Shown here: positions 24,696-35,000 of the stretch, one piece after another
Numbering within the stretch: the first letter of the stretch is position 1
Layout of the letters: every line of letters begins with the position of its first letter
Source: Brevundimonas sp. Root608
GTDB taxonomy: Bacteria; Pseudomonadota; Alphaproteobacteria; Caulobacterales; Caulobacteraceae
DNA length: 64,000 nucleotides
Assembly: GCF_001427825.1 (NCBI RefSeq)
Contig: NZ_LMGT01000006.1
Coordinates: 1-64,000 of the forward strand
Direction of reading: 5' to 3'
Program-made: the position numbers and the translations under genes
The notes under the pieces: model-generated
What the model saw: only the letters and a program-made list of their open reading frames with translations
Databases searched by the model: none
What the model was told of the DNA's origin: nothing

Positions 24696-25107
24696 CACTT
24701 CGCCGAGCCGGCCAACCTTATCCAGCATTCCAAGCACCGACTGGTCCCGTCAAAACGGCCTGCATCCGGGGAGATGCCACGCCATAGGTCCGCTGAACCG
24801 GGCCGTTCACCAGCGTGTTCCCGCCGTCGTCTCTGCCGATCGAGGGCCGCCCTCCCTTGGGTTGACCTTGCTCCGCCTGTTCCGATGTAATTTAGGTCTG
24901 GATCTTCGGGGTAATGAAGGCGCTTCTGCCTGCAAACCGTCTGTTCGCGGGCCCCGTCGATCCGTATGATCTGCCCGCGACAGGAACAGGGTGGTAACAG
25001 GTCTGTTCGAGCATGAATCGGGCCCTGCAACTGCAAGATGCCGGGCCTGTTGGTTTGTGTGCCGGATGGGCTTGCCGGCCAACGGGCGGCGACGGGCTTC
25101 CGGCTGC
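24696..25107. other. Intergenic stretch without a supported gene
   Basis: About 410 bp between attR and the end of the type I secretion adaptor gene. The open frames here have no ribosome binding sites and no protein-like composition. Includes a 15-base segment at 24720-24734 repeated once at 40148-40162, which may be chance. Confidence 0.6.
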
Positions 25108-26478
25108 TTATTGCTCGCTTCCGGAGCGCCACAAGTTGTCTGTGAGAGGCTCGAGAAGATAGGCCAGCGCGGTTCGTTTTCTCAGCAGGATGATCACCTG
25201 GACCGGGGCGCCAGGCCGCAACGAGCTCGCCGCCCGTCCCAGGGTCTTCAACTCTGACGCCGGGACCACGATCTCCGCCCGGTAATAGGTGGCGCCGGTC
25301 TGTTCGACGGTGAAGCTGTCGGCTGAAATCCGGGTCACGCGGCCGTGAATCGTGGGCGGGCTGCGTTCGCGCAGCCCGGGGAACTGCACCTCGGTGGTCT
25401 GCCCGACGCGCAGGTTGTCGATATCGTTGGGATTGACCTGGGCGATGATCACCTGGGACGCGTCGCGGGGCACCACCTCCATCAGCGTCTGCCCCGGCTG
25501 GATGACGCCGCCCGGGGTGAAGATGGTTAGCCCCACGACCTCGCCCGACGCCGGCGCCCGCACCTCGGTCCGCGCGATCTGGGCTCTCAATTCGGCCATC
25601 CTGGGTCGTAGCTCGTTCAGCTGGACGTCGATCTGGCGGAGCTGGTCGGCCACATCTTCGTTCATCCGGGTGGACACGCCGGACATCTGCAGACGGGTCT
25701 CGCCAATCGCTTCCCGCGAGCGCGCGATCTGCGATCGCAGCGACCCCAGTTCGCCGTCCAGTTGGGCCGCCGTGCGTTCCAGCGCGCGCACGCGCGTCAG
25801 CGGCGCGTAGCCCTGCTCCGCCAGACTGCGCATCCCGGTCAGTTCTTCCTGGATCAGCCGCTGTTGTTCGAGGTTGGCGGCGATCTGCCCTTCATAGCCG
25901 GCGATCTGTTCGTTCAGCTGTGCGACGCGCTGGCCCAGCACGCCGGTCTCGGTCGAGCGGCCGCTGCGCCGGGCGCCGAACTGGAGCTGCTGGATACGCA
26001 GCGACTCCCGGGCGAGGACCAGGTCGTCCCCGGAGAGGTCGGCGAACTCGGGGGGGGTCGGTATGCCGCCGAGCCGGTCGCGCTCCGCGGTCAGGCGCGC
26101 CCGTTGGGCGATCAGGGCGAAGACCTGGCCGGCCACGCCGCGCTCGGTCGCCCGCAACTCGCCGGACGCCAACTGCAGCAGAATCTGGCCGCGGCGAACC
26201 GTGTCGCCCTCGGCCACGTGCAGGGCGCTGACCACGCCGCCTTCGCGGTGCTGCACAGCCTGCCGGTTGCCCGAGACGGCGATCTGGCCCTGGGCGTAGG
26301 CGCCGGCGTCAAGCGGCGCAAGGGCGGCCCAGCCCAGGAAGATGACGAAGAAGACCACGATGATAAGCCCGCCGACCGCGAGCTCGCGGCGCGGGGTGTC
26401 CGGCACCAGAACCGGTGGCTCCGGGGGCGGCGCGACGATGCCCGGCGCTGGAAGGGATGGCGTATCGGCGTTGGTCAT
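25108..26478 (-). CDS. HlyD/PrtE-family type I secretion adaptor
   Basis: 456 residues. Periplasmic adaptor joining the ABC exporter to an outer-membrane TolC-type channel. Membrane helix at about residues 35-55 (GGLIIVVFFVIFLGWAALAP), then AQGQIAVSGNRQAVQHREGGVVSALHVAEGDTVRRGQILLQL (first half of the lipoyl domain), a long coiled coil (about 110-300) and RTEVRAPASGEVVGLTIFTPGGVIQPGQTLMEVVP (second half), ending in a beta domain (VIILLRKRTALAYLLEPLTDNLWRS), the usual C-terminus. It overlaps the exporter gene by 4 bp. The outer-membrane channel is not encoded nearby. Confidence 0.94.
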   Translation of the reverse strand: MTNADTPSLPAPGIVAPPPEPPVLVPDTPRRELAVGGLIIVVFFVIFLGWAALAPLDAGAYAQGQIAVSGNRQAVQHREGGVVSALHVAEGDTVRRGQILLQLASGELRATERGVAGQVFALIAQRARLTAERDRLGGIPTPPEFADLSGDDLVLARESLRIQQLQFGARRSGRSTETGVLGQRVAQLNEQIAGYEGQIAANLEQQRLIQEELTGMRSLAEQGYAPLTRVRALERTAAQLDGELGSLRSQIARSREAIGETRLQMSGVSTRMNEDVADQLRQIDVQLNELRPRMAELRAQIARTEVRAPASGEVVGLTIFTPGGVIQPGQTLMEVVPRDASQVIIAQVNPNDIDNLRVGQTTEVQFPGLRERSPPTIHGRVTRISADSFTVEQTGATYYRAEIVVPASELKTLGRAASSLRPGAPVQVIILLRKRTALAYLLEPLTDNLWRSGSEQ

Positions 26479-28319
26479 TGGGAGCGCCCGGACGTCCGCG
26501 CGCTCGTCGCCTGCGGCGAGATTTGTTCCGTACCCGCTGGCTGCATCACTCCGGGGGGCGTGGACATCGGCCGTTCAGCCGCGGGCGTGGGCGGCGCGCC
26601 CGGTCGGCCGGCGGTGGCGCGCATCTTTTCCAGCACCTCTTCGCGAGGGCCCGCGAGCTGGACCACCCCGTCCCGCATCATCAACAGACGATCGACGCGC
26701 GCGAGCACCCCCGCACGGTGCGCGATGACAACCACAGCCGCTCCGCGCGCCGCCGCGCCCAGGATCGCCTGCATCAGCGCCGCCTCGCCTTCCTGGTCGA
26801 GGTTGGAGTTGGGCTCATCCAGCACAAGGAGGACCGGATCGTTGTAGAGGGCGCGCGCCAGTGCAATGCGCTGGGCCTGACCCGCCGAAAGGCCTTGGCC
26901 GAACGGTCCCAGGATGGTGTCATAGCCTTGCGGCAGGCGCTGGATCAGCTCGTGCGCGCCCGCCGCCATCGCGGCCTGCACGGCGCCGCGATCCGCGGTT
27001 TCCTGATCCAGCCCGGCGGAGGTGGCGAACCGCGAGATGTTTTCCTTGATCGAGCCAGCGAACAGGCTGGGGACCTGCGGCAGATAGCCGATCCAGCGCG
27101 CCAGTTCGTCGCCCTCCCGCGCCTCGTACTCGGCGCCGTCGAGACGGACCGCTCCGGCCTGGGGCTGCAGGGCGCCGGCTATGACGCGGGCGAGCGTGGT
27201 CTTGCCCGAGCCGCTCGACCCGACGATGCCCAGCGTCTGCCCCGGCTTCAACGCGAAGGAGACACCGCGCAATTGCGGCTGGTCGGTATCGGGGAATTTC
27301 ACCGACACGCCCTCGACCTGAAGCCGTCCGCGCGGGTCGGGCAACAGGGTGCGTTCCCGCTCCACCGAGGCGGTGCTGGCGAACAGGTCGGTCAGGACTT
27401 TCCAGCTGCTCACCGCCTGAACCAGGCTGGGCCAGACGCCGACCAGCAGTTCGATCGGCGCCACGGCGCGGCTGAGCAGGACGGACGAGGCGATGATGGC
27501 CCCGGGCGAGATCTCGCTCTTGACCGCAAGATAGGCGGCCAGGCCCAACGCGGCTGACTGCAGGACGAGACGAAGGAATTTGATCGCGCCGGAATAGCGC
27601 CCGCCCGCCAGCTGGGCGTCTGCCTGGGCCGCGGTCGCGAGACGGCGCTGCTCGACCTGCCGCGATATCGACGCCTGCCTCATGCCAAGGGCGCGCACAA
27701 CCTCGGACTGGCCCGCCACGCCTTCCTGCGCGGCGTAGGCCGAGTTCTGGGACTGCATGGCCTTCTTCAGCCGCGGACGGGTGTCGCGCTCGTTCAGCCA
27801 GGCCAGGGCGAACAGCACGCCGCCGCCGACCAGCGTAAGAAGCCCGATGGCCGGATGCAGCAGAAAGCAACACAGCAGATAGATGGGAGTCCAGGGCGCG
27901 TCGAACAGCGCCAGCATGCCCTGGCCGCCGATGGCCCCGCGCACGTGATCGAATTCGCGAAGCGCCTGGGTGTTCGGGGACTTCGCCTGCAGGTCGACAA
28001 CCCGCGCCAGGACCTTGCCCGACAGCAGCCGGTCGAGCCGCAGCCCGGCCCGCAGCATCAACCGCCCGCGCAGCCAGTCGAGAGCGGCCAGCGCCGCCAG
28101 GGCGAAGACGGCGACGGCGGTGACCAGCACCAGCGTCAGCAGACCGCCCGTCGGTACGACGCGGTCATAGACCTGCATCATGTACAGGGTCGGCGTCAGA
28201 TAGAGCAGGTTCACGAGGGCCGAAAACACCGCCGCCCACACGAAGTGCGGACGGCAGGCCCTCAACGCTTCGGCCAGAGGCTCGGTCCCCGGCTTGCTGG
28301 GCAGCAGGTTCTTCAACAA
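26475..28319 (-). CDS. Type I secretion ABC exporter (PrtD/RsaD-like)
   Basis: 614 residues. Six-helix membrane domain in the first 300 residues (LVNLLYLTPTLYMMQVYDRVVPTGGLLTL is the family hallmark), then the nucleotide-binding domain with Walker A GSSGSGKTT, ABC signature LSAGQAQRIALARAL, Walker B VLLVLDEPN and the switch His in VIAHRAG. A Pro/Ala-rich tail of about 55 residues is unusual. It powers export of the neighbouring giant protein (and perhaps the small acidic protein). A gap of about 110 bp separates it from the preceding gene on the same strand. Confidence 0.95.
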   Translation of the reverse strand: MLKNLLPSKPGTEPLAEALRACRPHFVWAAVFSALVNLLYLTPTLYMMQVYDRVVPTGGLLTLVLVTAVAVFALAALAALDWLRGRLMLRAGLRLDRLLSGKVLARVVDLQAKSPNTQALREFDHVRGAIGGQGMLALFDAPWTPIYLLCCFLLHPAIGLLTLVGGGVLFALAWLNERDTRPRLKKAMQSQNSAYAAQEGVAGQSEVVRALGMRQASISRQVEQRRLATAAQADAQLAGGRYSGAIKFLRLVLQSAALGLAAYLAVKSEISPGAIIASSVLLSRAVAPIELLVGVWPSLVQAVSSWKVLTDLFASTASVERERTLLPDPRGRLQVEGVSVKFPDTDQPQLRGVSFALKPGQTLGIVGSSGSGKTTLARVIAGALQPQAGAVRLDGAEYEAREGDELARWIGYLPQVPSLFAGSIKENISRFATSAGLDQETADRGAVQAAMAAGAHELIQRLPQGYDTILGPFGQGLSAGQAQRIALARALYNDPVLLVLDEPNSNLDQEGEAALMQAILGAAARGAAVVVIAHRAGVLARVDRLLMMRDGVVQLAGPREEVLEKMRATAGRPGAPPTPAAERPMSTPPGVMQPAGTEQISPQATSARTSGRSQ

Positions 28320-28428
28320 GTCTGGGCCACGCGTCTGCTACTCATAGGGTACAGGTATCGCACCTTGCGGCTCATACCATGCCCGGACGTCACCCCAGCA
28401 ACGGTAAATGCCGACTTCCCTCGGGGCC

Positions 28429-29097
28429 TCAGCCCCAGGGATCGCTGCCCAGGCCGGGATGACCGAACCCGGTGTCGTGTACGTGGTCGTCCGGCGTCGG
28501 AAGCAGGGTGAACATCCAGAGGGGGTCGTCCCCCCCTCCGAACGTCAGCCCGCCGTCCTGGACGCTGAAGGCGTCCGCGCCTTCATCCAGCGACAGGGCG
28601 AACACCTCGCCATGCGGCAGCGGGATGAAGACGTCCAGGTCCCCCGCGACGGTCGCCGGATCGGCGATGACGTCGTCGGACACACTTTCAAGCGGGGGGA
28701 GCTCCCAGGAATCCGTTCCCGACGGATCATGCGATTGCAGATTTCCGATCCGCCCCCCGATGAAGAACTCATCCACGGCCGCGTCATACAGCCCCGTTCC
28801 GGCCGCCGATCCAGTCAGCGGCTCGAAGGCCGCCACGGAGGGCACGTATGACCCCGTCTCCCGGACCGCAACACTCCCCTCGCCCAGCGGAAGGTAACGT
28901 CCGACTTCTTCGCCTGCATCGAAGGACTCGACCGAATGGACGGTCGGTGTTGGCCGTTGAACGACGACCTCCGCCTCGTCCAGCAGATCGATCGGGCGCG
29001 CAGCCGGTATAAACCGCAGAACCGGCGCTCCCGGTTCCCGTTCAGCATTCCAGTCGATCGGGCCACGCCAGTCGGGGGTGAGCAAGCGGTTCATCAC
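28429..29097 (-). CDS. Acidic protein translationally coupled to the giant surface protein
   Basis: 222 residues, not recognised. Acidic, with a WNAEREPGAPVLRFIPAARPIDLLDEAEVVV start, a middle GTGLYDAAVDEFFIGGRIGNLQSHDP and a Gly/Asp-rich end (GGLTFGGGDDPLWMFTLLPTPDDHVHDTGFGHPG). No signal peptide. Start and the stop of the giant gene overlap by 4 bp (ATGA), so translation is coupled. Position between substrate and exporter suggests a second substrate or a secretion helper. A small hairpin at its stop codon (28419-28439) could reduce read-through into the exporter gene. Confidence 0.72.
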   Translation of the reverse strand: MMNRLLTPDWRGPIDWNAEREPGAPVLRFIPAARPIDLLDEAEVVVQRPTPTVHSVESFDAGEEVGRYLPLGEGSVAVRETGSYVPSVAAFEPLTGSAAGTGLYDAAVDEFFIGGRIGNLQSHDPSGTDSWELPPLESVSDDVIADPATVAGDLDVFIPLPHGEVFALSLDEGADAFSVQDGGLTFGGGDDPLWMFTLLPTPDDHVHDTGFGHPGLGSDPWG

Positions 29098-32000
29098 ACG
29101 AACTCCCAGTCGGTGGAATGAATGGATCCGCCATTCTCGATCGTGATCACGTCGTGGATCGAGCCGTCAGCAGAGTTGATCTGCCAGTGGGTCGCGTCCA
29201 GCTGGACGAAGGTCGCGCCCTGCGCCGCCGTGCCGTAACCCCGGAAGACCAGTTCGTCGCCTGCGCCGTCGCCATTGCCGATGAAGTCGACGATGACATC
29301 GCCGTCGGCCTGACCTGCGTGGAAGACGAAGTCGTCATCGCCGAGACCGCCGATCAGCCGGTCCATGCCCGCGCCGCCGTCGATAATGTCGTTGTTGTCC
29401 GGCGTGACCACGCCGTCGCGGACGTTGAATACATAGACCCCTGCGATGCCGGTGTTTCCGACCGTGTTCTCGAGATCCAGCATGGCCGACGTACCCGACG
29501 AGGCGAACTCGAACGAGGTGCCGGTGCCGGAGTTGTAGCCGGCCCGTGCGTTGTCGCCCCAGGTGATGTCCTCGTAGCGGTAGATGATGTCGAAATCGCC
29601 ATTCCCCCGGCTAATCAACTGGATCTGGAAGGCGTTCGGCGCCGTGCCGTTCGAATACTGGCCCACATCATCCCAGGTGAAGGTCAGCACGCCGTTGACG
29701 GCGTCCAGATCATAATAGACTTGGTTGGTGCCCTGCGACGTTCCACCGGGACTGGTCTGGCCCGCGGCGTTGCGGGTGTCGATATCCGTCCAGAACGCCG
29801 CGATCAGCGGGTTGCCGATGCCGGCGCTGATGCTCGACGGGGTGTAGCCGCCGAACGCGCTGTTGAAGGTGATGTTGCCGTTGTTGTTCAGGAACAGCGA
29901 CGAGTAGGTGGTGCCGAAGAAGTCCAGACCCGCGGCGCCGAACACCGAGGTGATGTCGATCGGACCCAGCGAGGAGTCGTCGTTCCGGGCGAACAGCTGC
30001 TCGCCGAACCCACGCTCACCGCCCAGTCCGGTGACCAGGTTGTGGCTGGCCGTGTAGTAGGAGGCGGCCGTCGCCGTCAGTGGAGCCTGGACCGGCCCCT
30101 GAACGCCGGCGGCGTTCAGGGCGTCGCCCGAGATCACATCATTGCCCGCGCCGCCGGTCAGCCTGTCACTGCCGTCGCCGCCGACGATCGTGTCGGCTCC
30201 GACGTCCCCGGTGAGGGTCTGGTTGCCCGCCGAGCCCGTCAGGGTCTGGTTGACGATGTTGACGTCCAGGCTGAACACGTCGGACGCCGCCTGGGCGCCG
30301 CCCGATGCCGTGACCTTGATATCCAGGTGACCCACGTCGGCGCCTTGCGGGGTGCCGGAGAAGGTGCGGGTCGCGGCGTCGAAGCTCAGCCACGAGGGCA
30401 GCGGATTGCCGTTGGCCAGGGTCGCCGTCAGCGTGAGGGTCGAGTCCGGATCCGTGAAGGTGTCCGCGGCCAACGTGTAGCTGAACGCGCTGAGCATGTC
30501 GGACGACTGGTCTTCCGCGGCGTGGCTGACCACGGTCGCATCGTCCTTGCCGATCACGGTGACGCTGGCGGTGGCGGTGCTGACGCCGCCGCGGCCGTCG
30601 CTGATGGTGTATTCGAAGGTGTCGACCAGTTGCTGGCCGGCGGCCAGGAAGTCCAGGTGGCCGGCGGGGTTGTAGGTCACGGTGCCATTGGCGTTGAGTG
30701 TGACGACGGCGCCGTTGGCGCTGGCGCCCACCGAGATCACGGTCAGGGCGCCGCCATCCGGATCGACCGCACTGGAGGTGAAATTCGAGGCCGGGAAGGT
30801 GAAGTTCTCATCCTCGCCGACGCCGTTGCGCAGGATGCCGGCGAAGCCGAGATCCAGGCGCGCGCCGACCGCACGGCCGCCGGTCGCGTCATACGAACCG
30901 ACGCGGAACTCGATCACATAGTTGCCGCTGCCCGCCAGGACGACATCCTGGGTGACCACGCCTGTCGAGCCCGAGAACGGCGTCTGGTAGTTGAACACCG
31001 TCTGCACGATCGCACCGGTGACGGCATCGCGGATGTAGCCCGTGCCGATCGCCTGGTCGCTGCCCGAGGACAGCTTGTAGACGAAGCGGACGGTATCGCC
31101 CGCCTGACCCGCGAACGCCGCACTGGTGATCGACGGACCAAAGCCGGTGCCGTAGCCGTTCGGCACCGTGCCGGTGAACTGCAGGACCGCTACGGCCGCG
31201 TCGCCGGCGATGGGTGTTCCCGACCGGTCGACGACGGCGGTCGAGCTGTTGGTCGACGTCAGGCCGCTGGTCGCGGTGCTGACCGTCCAGCCCTGGAAGT
31301 TCGGCGTGGCCTCAAAGCCGCCGTTGCCGAGCTGGTTGGCTTGCAGGGTGACGTTCTGGGCCACCGGCGCGTCATTGGCGCCGTTGATCGTGATCGTCAG
31401 TTGGGCCGTGTCGGTCAGACCGGCCGCGTCCCGCACCGTATAGGTGAAGGTGTCGGTCAGGGCCTGGCCGGTCGCCAGGGCCTGAACCGCGGCGTGGGTC
31501 TCGTTGACGGCGTAGCTGTAGCTGCCGTTGGCGTTGAGCACGAGCGTGCCATAGGCGCCGTTGAGCGGCGAACCCACTGTTCCCGCCGTGCCGCCGCCGG
31601 CTTCGGGGCCGGTGCGTTCGGCCGAGATGACCAGCACCGCATCGTCGATGTCGGTGTCGTTGGCCAGCACATTGCCCGTGGCTGCGGAGCCCGGGGTTCC
31701 GTTCTGGACGCCGCCAGCCTCGATAGCCGAGCCTGTGTCGTTGACGGCGACCGGACGGTCGTTGACCGGGTTGACGGTCAGATTGACCGTACTGCTGGCC
31801 GAACCGCCCTGGCCGTCGCTGATGATGTAGTCGAACGTCCGGGCGCCGTTGGCGTTGGCGGCGGGCGTATAGGTCAGCGTGCCGTTGCCGTTCAGGACCA
31901 CGCGACCGCCGTCCGCCAGGGTCACCGAACCGCCGGCGGCGATCGCCGAACCATTGATGTGGGTGACCGTGCGGCTCGAACCGTCCACGTCCGTGTCATT

Positions 32001-35000
32001 GGCGCGCACGTCGAAGTTCACCGAAGTGTCCTCGTTCGTCGTGATCGAGTCGGGGTTCGCGACCGGCGCGTCGTTCACCGGGTTGACGGTGACATTGACC
32101 GTGCTGGCGGCCGAGCCGCCCTGGCCATCGTTGATCGTGTAGTTGAAGCTCTTGGCGCCGTTGGCGTTGCCCGCCGGCGTGTAGGTCAGCGTGCCGTTGG
32201 CGTTCATCGCCACCAGTCCGCCGTCCGCCAGGGTCACCGAACCGCCGGCGGCGATCGCCGAACCGTTGATGTGGGTGACCGTGCGGCTCGAACCGTCCAC
32301 GTCCGTGTCGTTGGCGCGCACGTCGAAGGTGACGGGCGTGTCCTCGTTGGTCGTGGCTGTGTCAGCGTTGGCCACCGGCGCGTCATTCGTCCCGGTGACA
32401 GTGACCGTGACCGGCTGGGTGGCCGAGCCGCCCTGACCGTCCGAGATCACGACGTTGTAGGTCTGGGTCAGAACCTGACCCGCGGCCAGGAACTGGACGG
32501 CTGCGTTGTCGACCGCGAAATTCCAGTTGACCGAGCCGGCGCCGTCGCCTGCGCCGTTGTCGGCGACCGTCGTTGTGAAGGTTCCCAGATAGCCGGTTCC
32601 CGCAGCCGTAGAACTGACCGAATGGCCGTCGATCAGGTTGACGTCAGTGAAGGCGACCACACCCGCCGCCGTGACCTGGGCGTCCTCGACCGTCGCGCCG
32701 GCGAACACGCCGCCGGACACGATCGGCGCCAGGTTGCTGCCGGTGAGGGTGACGGTGACATTCTGGGTCGCCGTGCCGCCGTGGGCGTCGTTGACGGTGA
32801 CGGCATAGACCTGTGTGCGGGTTTCGCCTGCGCCGAGGAACTGGACCGCGTCATTGGACACGTTGAAGGTCCAGGTCACATCGCCTTCGCCATCGCCGGA
32901 GCCGTCGTCATTGACATGGGCCGAAAGGCTGCCGAGGTAGTCTGAGCCTTGGGCCGCGACCGAGACCGTGTGCCCGTCAGCCAGGTCCACGTCGGCGAAG
33001 TTGATGACGCCCGTGTCGGAGATCAGGGTGGTCACGCCGCCCAGACCGCCGCCGGAGCCGCCCAGCAGGCCGTACTGGCCCGTCGAGTTGCGGACCGAGA
33101 GCTCCAGCGAGGCCTCTCCGCCGTTCTCGAAGAAGAACAGTTCGATCGTGTGATTGCCCGGCGACAGCGCGATGCTGCCCTCGAACGGCGACTCGGGGTG
33201 GTATCCGGCGTCCGCGATGACCAGCACGCCGTCGACCAGCAGGAAGACGCCGTCGTCGTTGAACGTCCGGAAGGTGTAGGTGTCTGCCGTCGTCACCGAG
33301 AACTGCGAGGTGATGCGGGCGAAGAAGACGTCATTGACGCCGCCCGTACCCGACTGACCCGCGGCGACAGCCGCCGGCCAGGGCGAGCTGCCGGGCAGTT
33401 CGCCCGAGAAGCCGCCGGGATCATCGGTGTAGTCGATGACGCTGGTCGTCGCCGTGTAGTTGGCCGGGTTGCTGGCGGCGTAGTTGCGCAGCGTATTCAG
33501 ATCGTTCGACTGGAAGCCGGTGAACTGCTCGACCAGGAAGCTGATCGGCGCCGGAGGCGTGGCGGTGGCCGGATCGATCGGTTCGGCGGTGACGCCGCCC
33601 GAGGTGTCCGAACCGTCCGCGACGATGGTCGGGGCGTCGTTGGAGCCGGTCAGGACTACCGAGACGGTCTGATCGACCGTGCCGCCGTGGCCGTCGTCGA
33701 TGGTGATGACGTAGCGCTGGGTGATCGTCTGACCGGCGGCCAGGTAGTCCAGTTCGCCGTCAGCCGCCGCGAAGGTCCAGTTGACCGTGTTGGTCGCTTG
33801 GTCGACGCCATCGATGGTCAGGCCGCCGACATAGCCGGATCCCTGGGCCGCGGCCGTGGCGGTGTGCGTGTCACTGAGGTCGACGTCGAAGAAGGCCGTC
33901 GAACTGCTGGCGGTCAGGCTCGCCGAGCCTTCGTTGGCGTCCCCGTCGGCCAGTTCCGCCAGCTGGACCGTCGCGCCCGTCGAACCGATGACGATCTCGT
34001 CCAGGAAGATGTAGTCGTTCTGCGGGGCGTCGAAGCGGACTTCGTCGACGTTGCCGAACGCAGAATCCAGCGTGACGACCTGATGTTGGCTGTTGACGTT
34101 GAAGGTCTGGGTCGCGACCAGAACGCCGTCCACATAGCCGTAGATGGTCGCGGTCGAGTTGGACGCGAAGTTGGCGACCGAGAAGCTGCGGATGCCGAAG
34201 TTGGCGCCATCCTGACGACTGATCGTGCCGTCCGAACCGCTGACCGACCAGTTGTTGTTGCCGTAGGTGTAGGCCATGCCGCCGCCATTGGCGCCATAGC
34301 CGTACGGGTAGTCGTAGAAGCCGTCGAAATCGAAGCCGTTCTCCTGGAACGACCAGTTCGTGCCGTCGTAAACGCTCGAGTCCTGGGAGTCGCTGAAGCT
34401 GAATACCTGGCTGGCGCTGCTGGTGACGGTCGGCGCATCGTTGGAGCCGGTGACGGTGATGGTGACCACCTGCTCGACCGTGCCGCCTTGCCCGTCGCTG
34501 ATCGCGACGGTGTAGTTCTGGGTGCGGGTCTCCCCGGCGCCGAGGAAGTCGATGTCCGCGTCGTTGACCGCGAACGACCAGCCCACCGAGTTGCCGTCCT
34601 GGTCCACGCCCCCGAGGGTCAGAGAACCAAGATAGTCAACACCCTGCGGTGTGACGCTCGCGTTGTGGGTGTCGATCACATCGACATCCGCGAACGAGAT
34701 GGAGCCGGTGGCGCCGAGCAGCACGGCATTCTCGCCCGCCGACAGGTCAGCCGTTTCGGTCACGCCGCCCGAAGCGACCGCCGCCGTGATCGTCGGCGCG
34801 TCGTTCGTACCCGTGATGGTCACGGTGACGGGCTGGTTGACCGTTGCGCCCTGCCCGTCGGAAACGGTGACGGTATACGTCTGGGTCACCGTTTCACCGG
34901 CGGCGAGATACTGGATCGCGGCGTTGTCGACCGCGAAGTTCCAGCTCACGGAGCCCGCGCCATCATTGGCGCCGTTGTCAGTCACGGTGGCGCTGAAGGT

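Noticed and set aside
24554..25132. 192-residue minus-strand open frame across attR
   Set aside because: Would cross the element boundary, has no protein-like sequence and overlaps the rep-type gene start.
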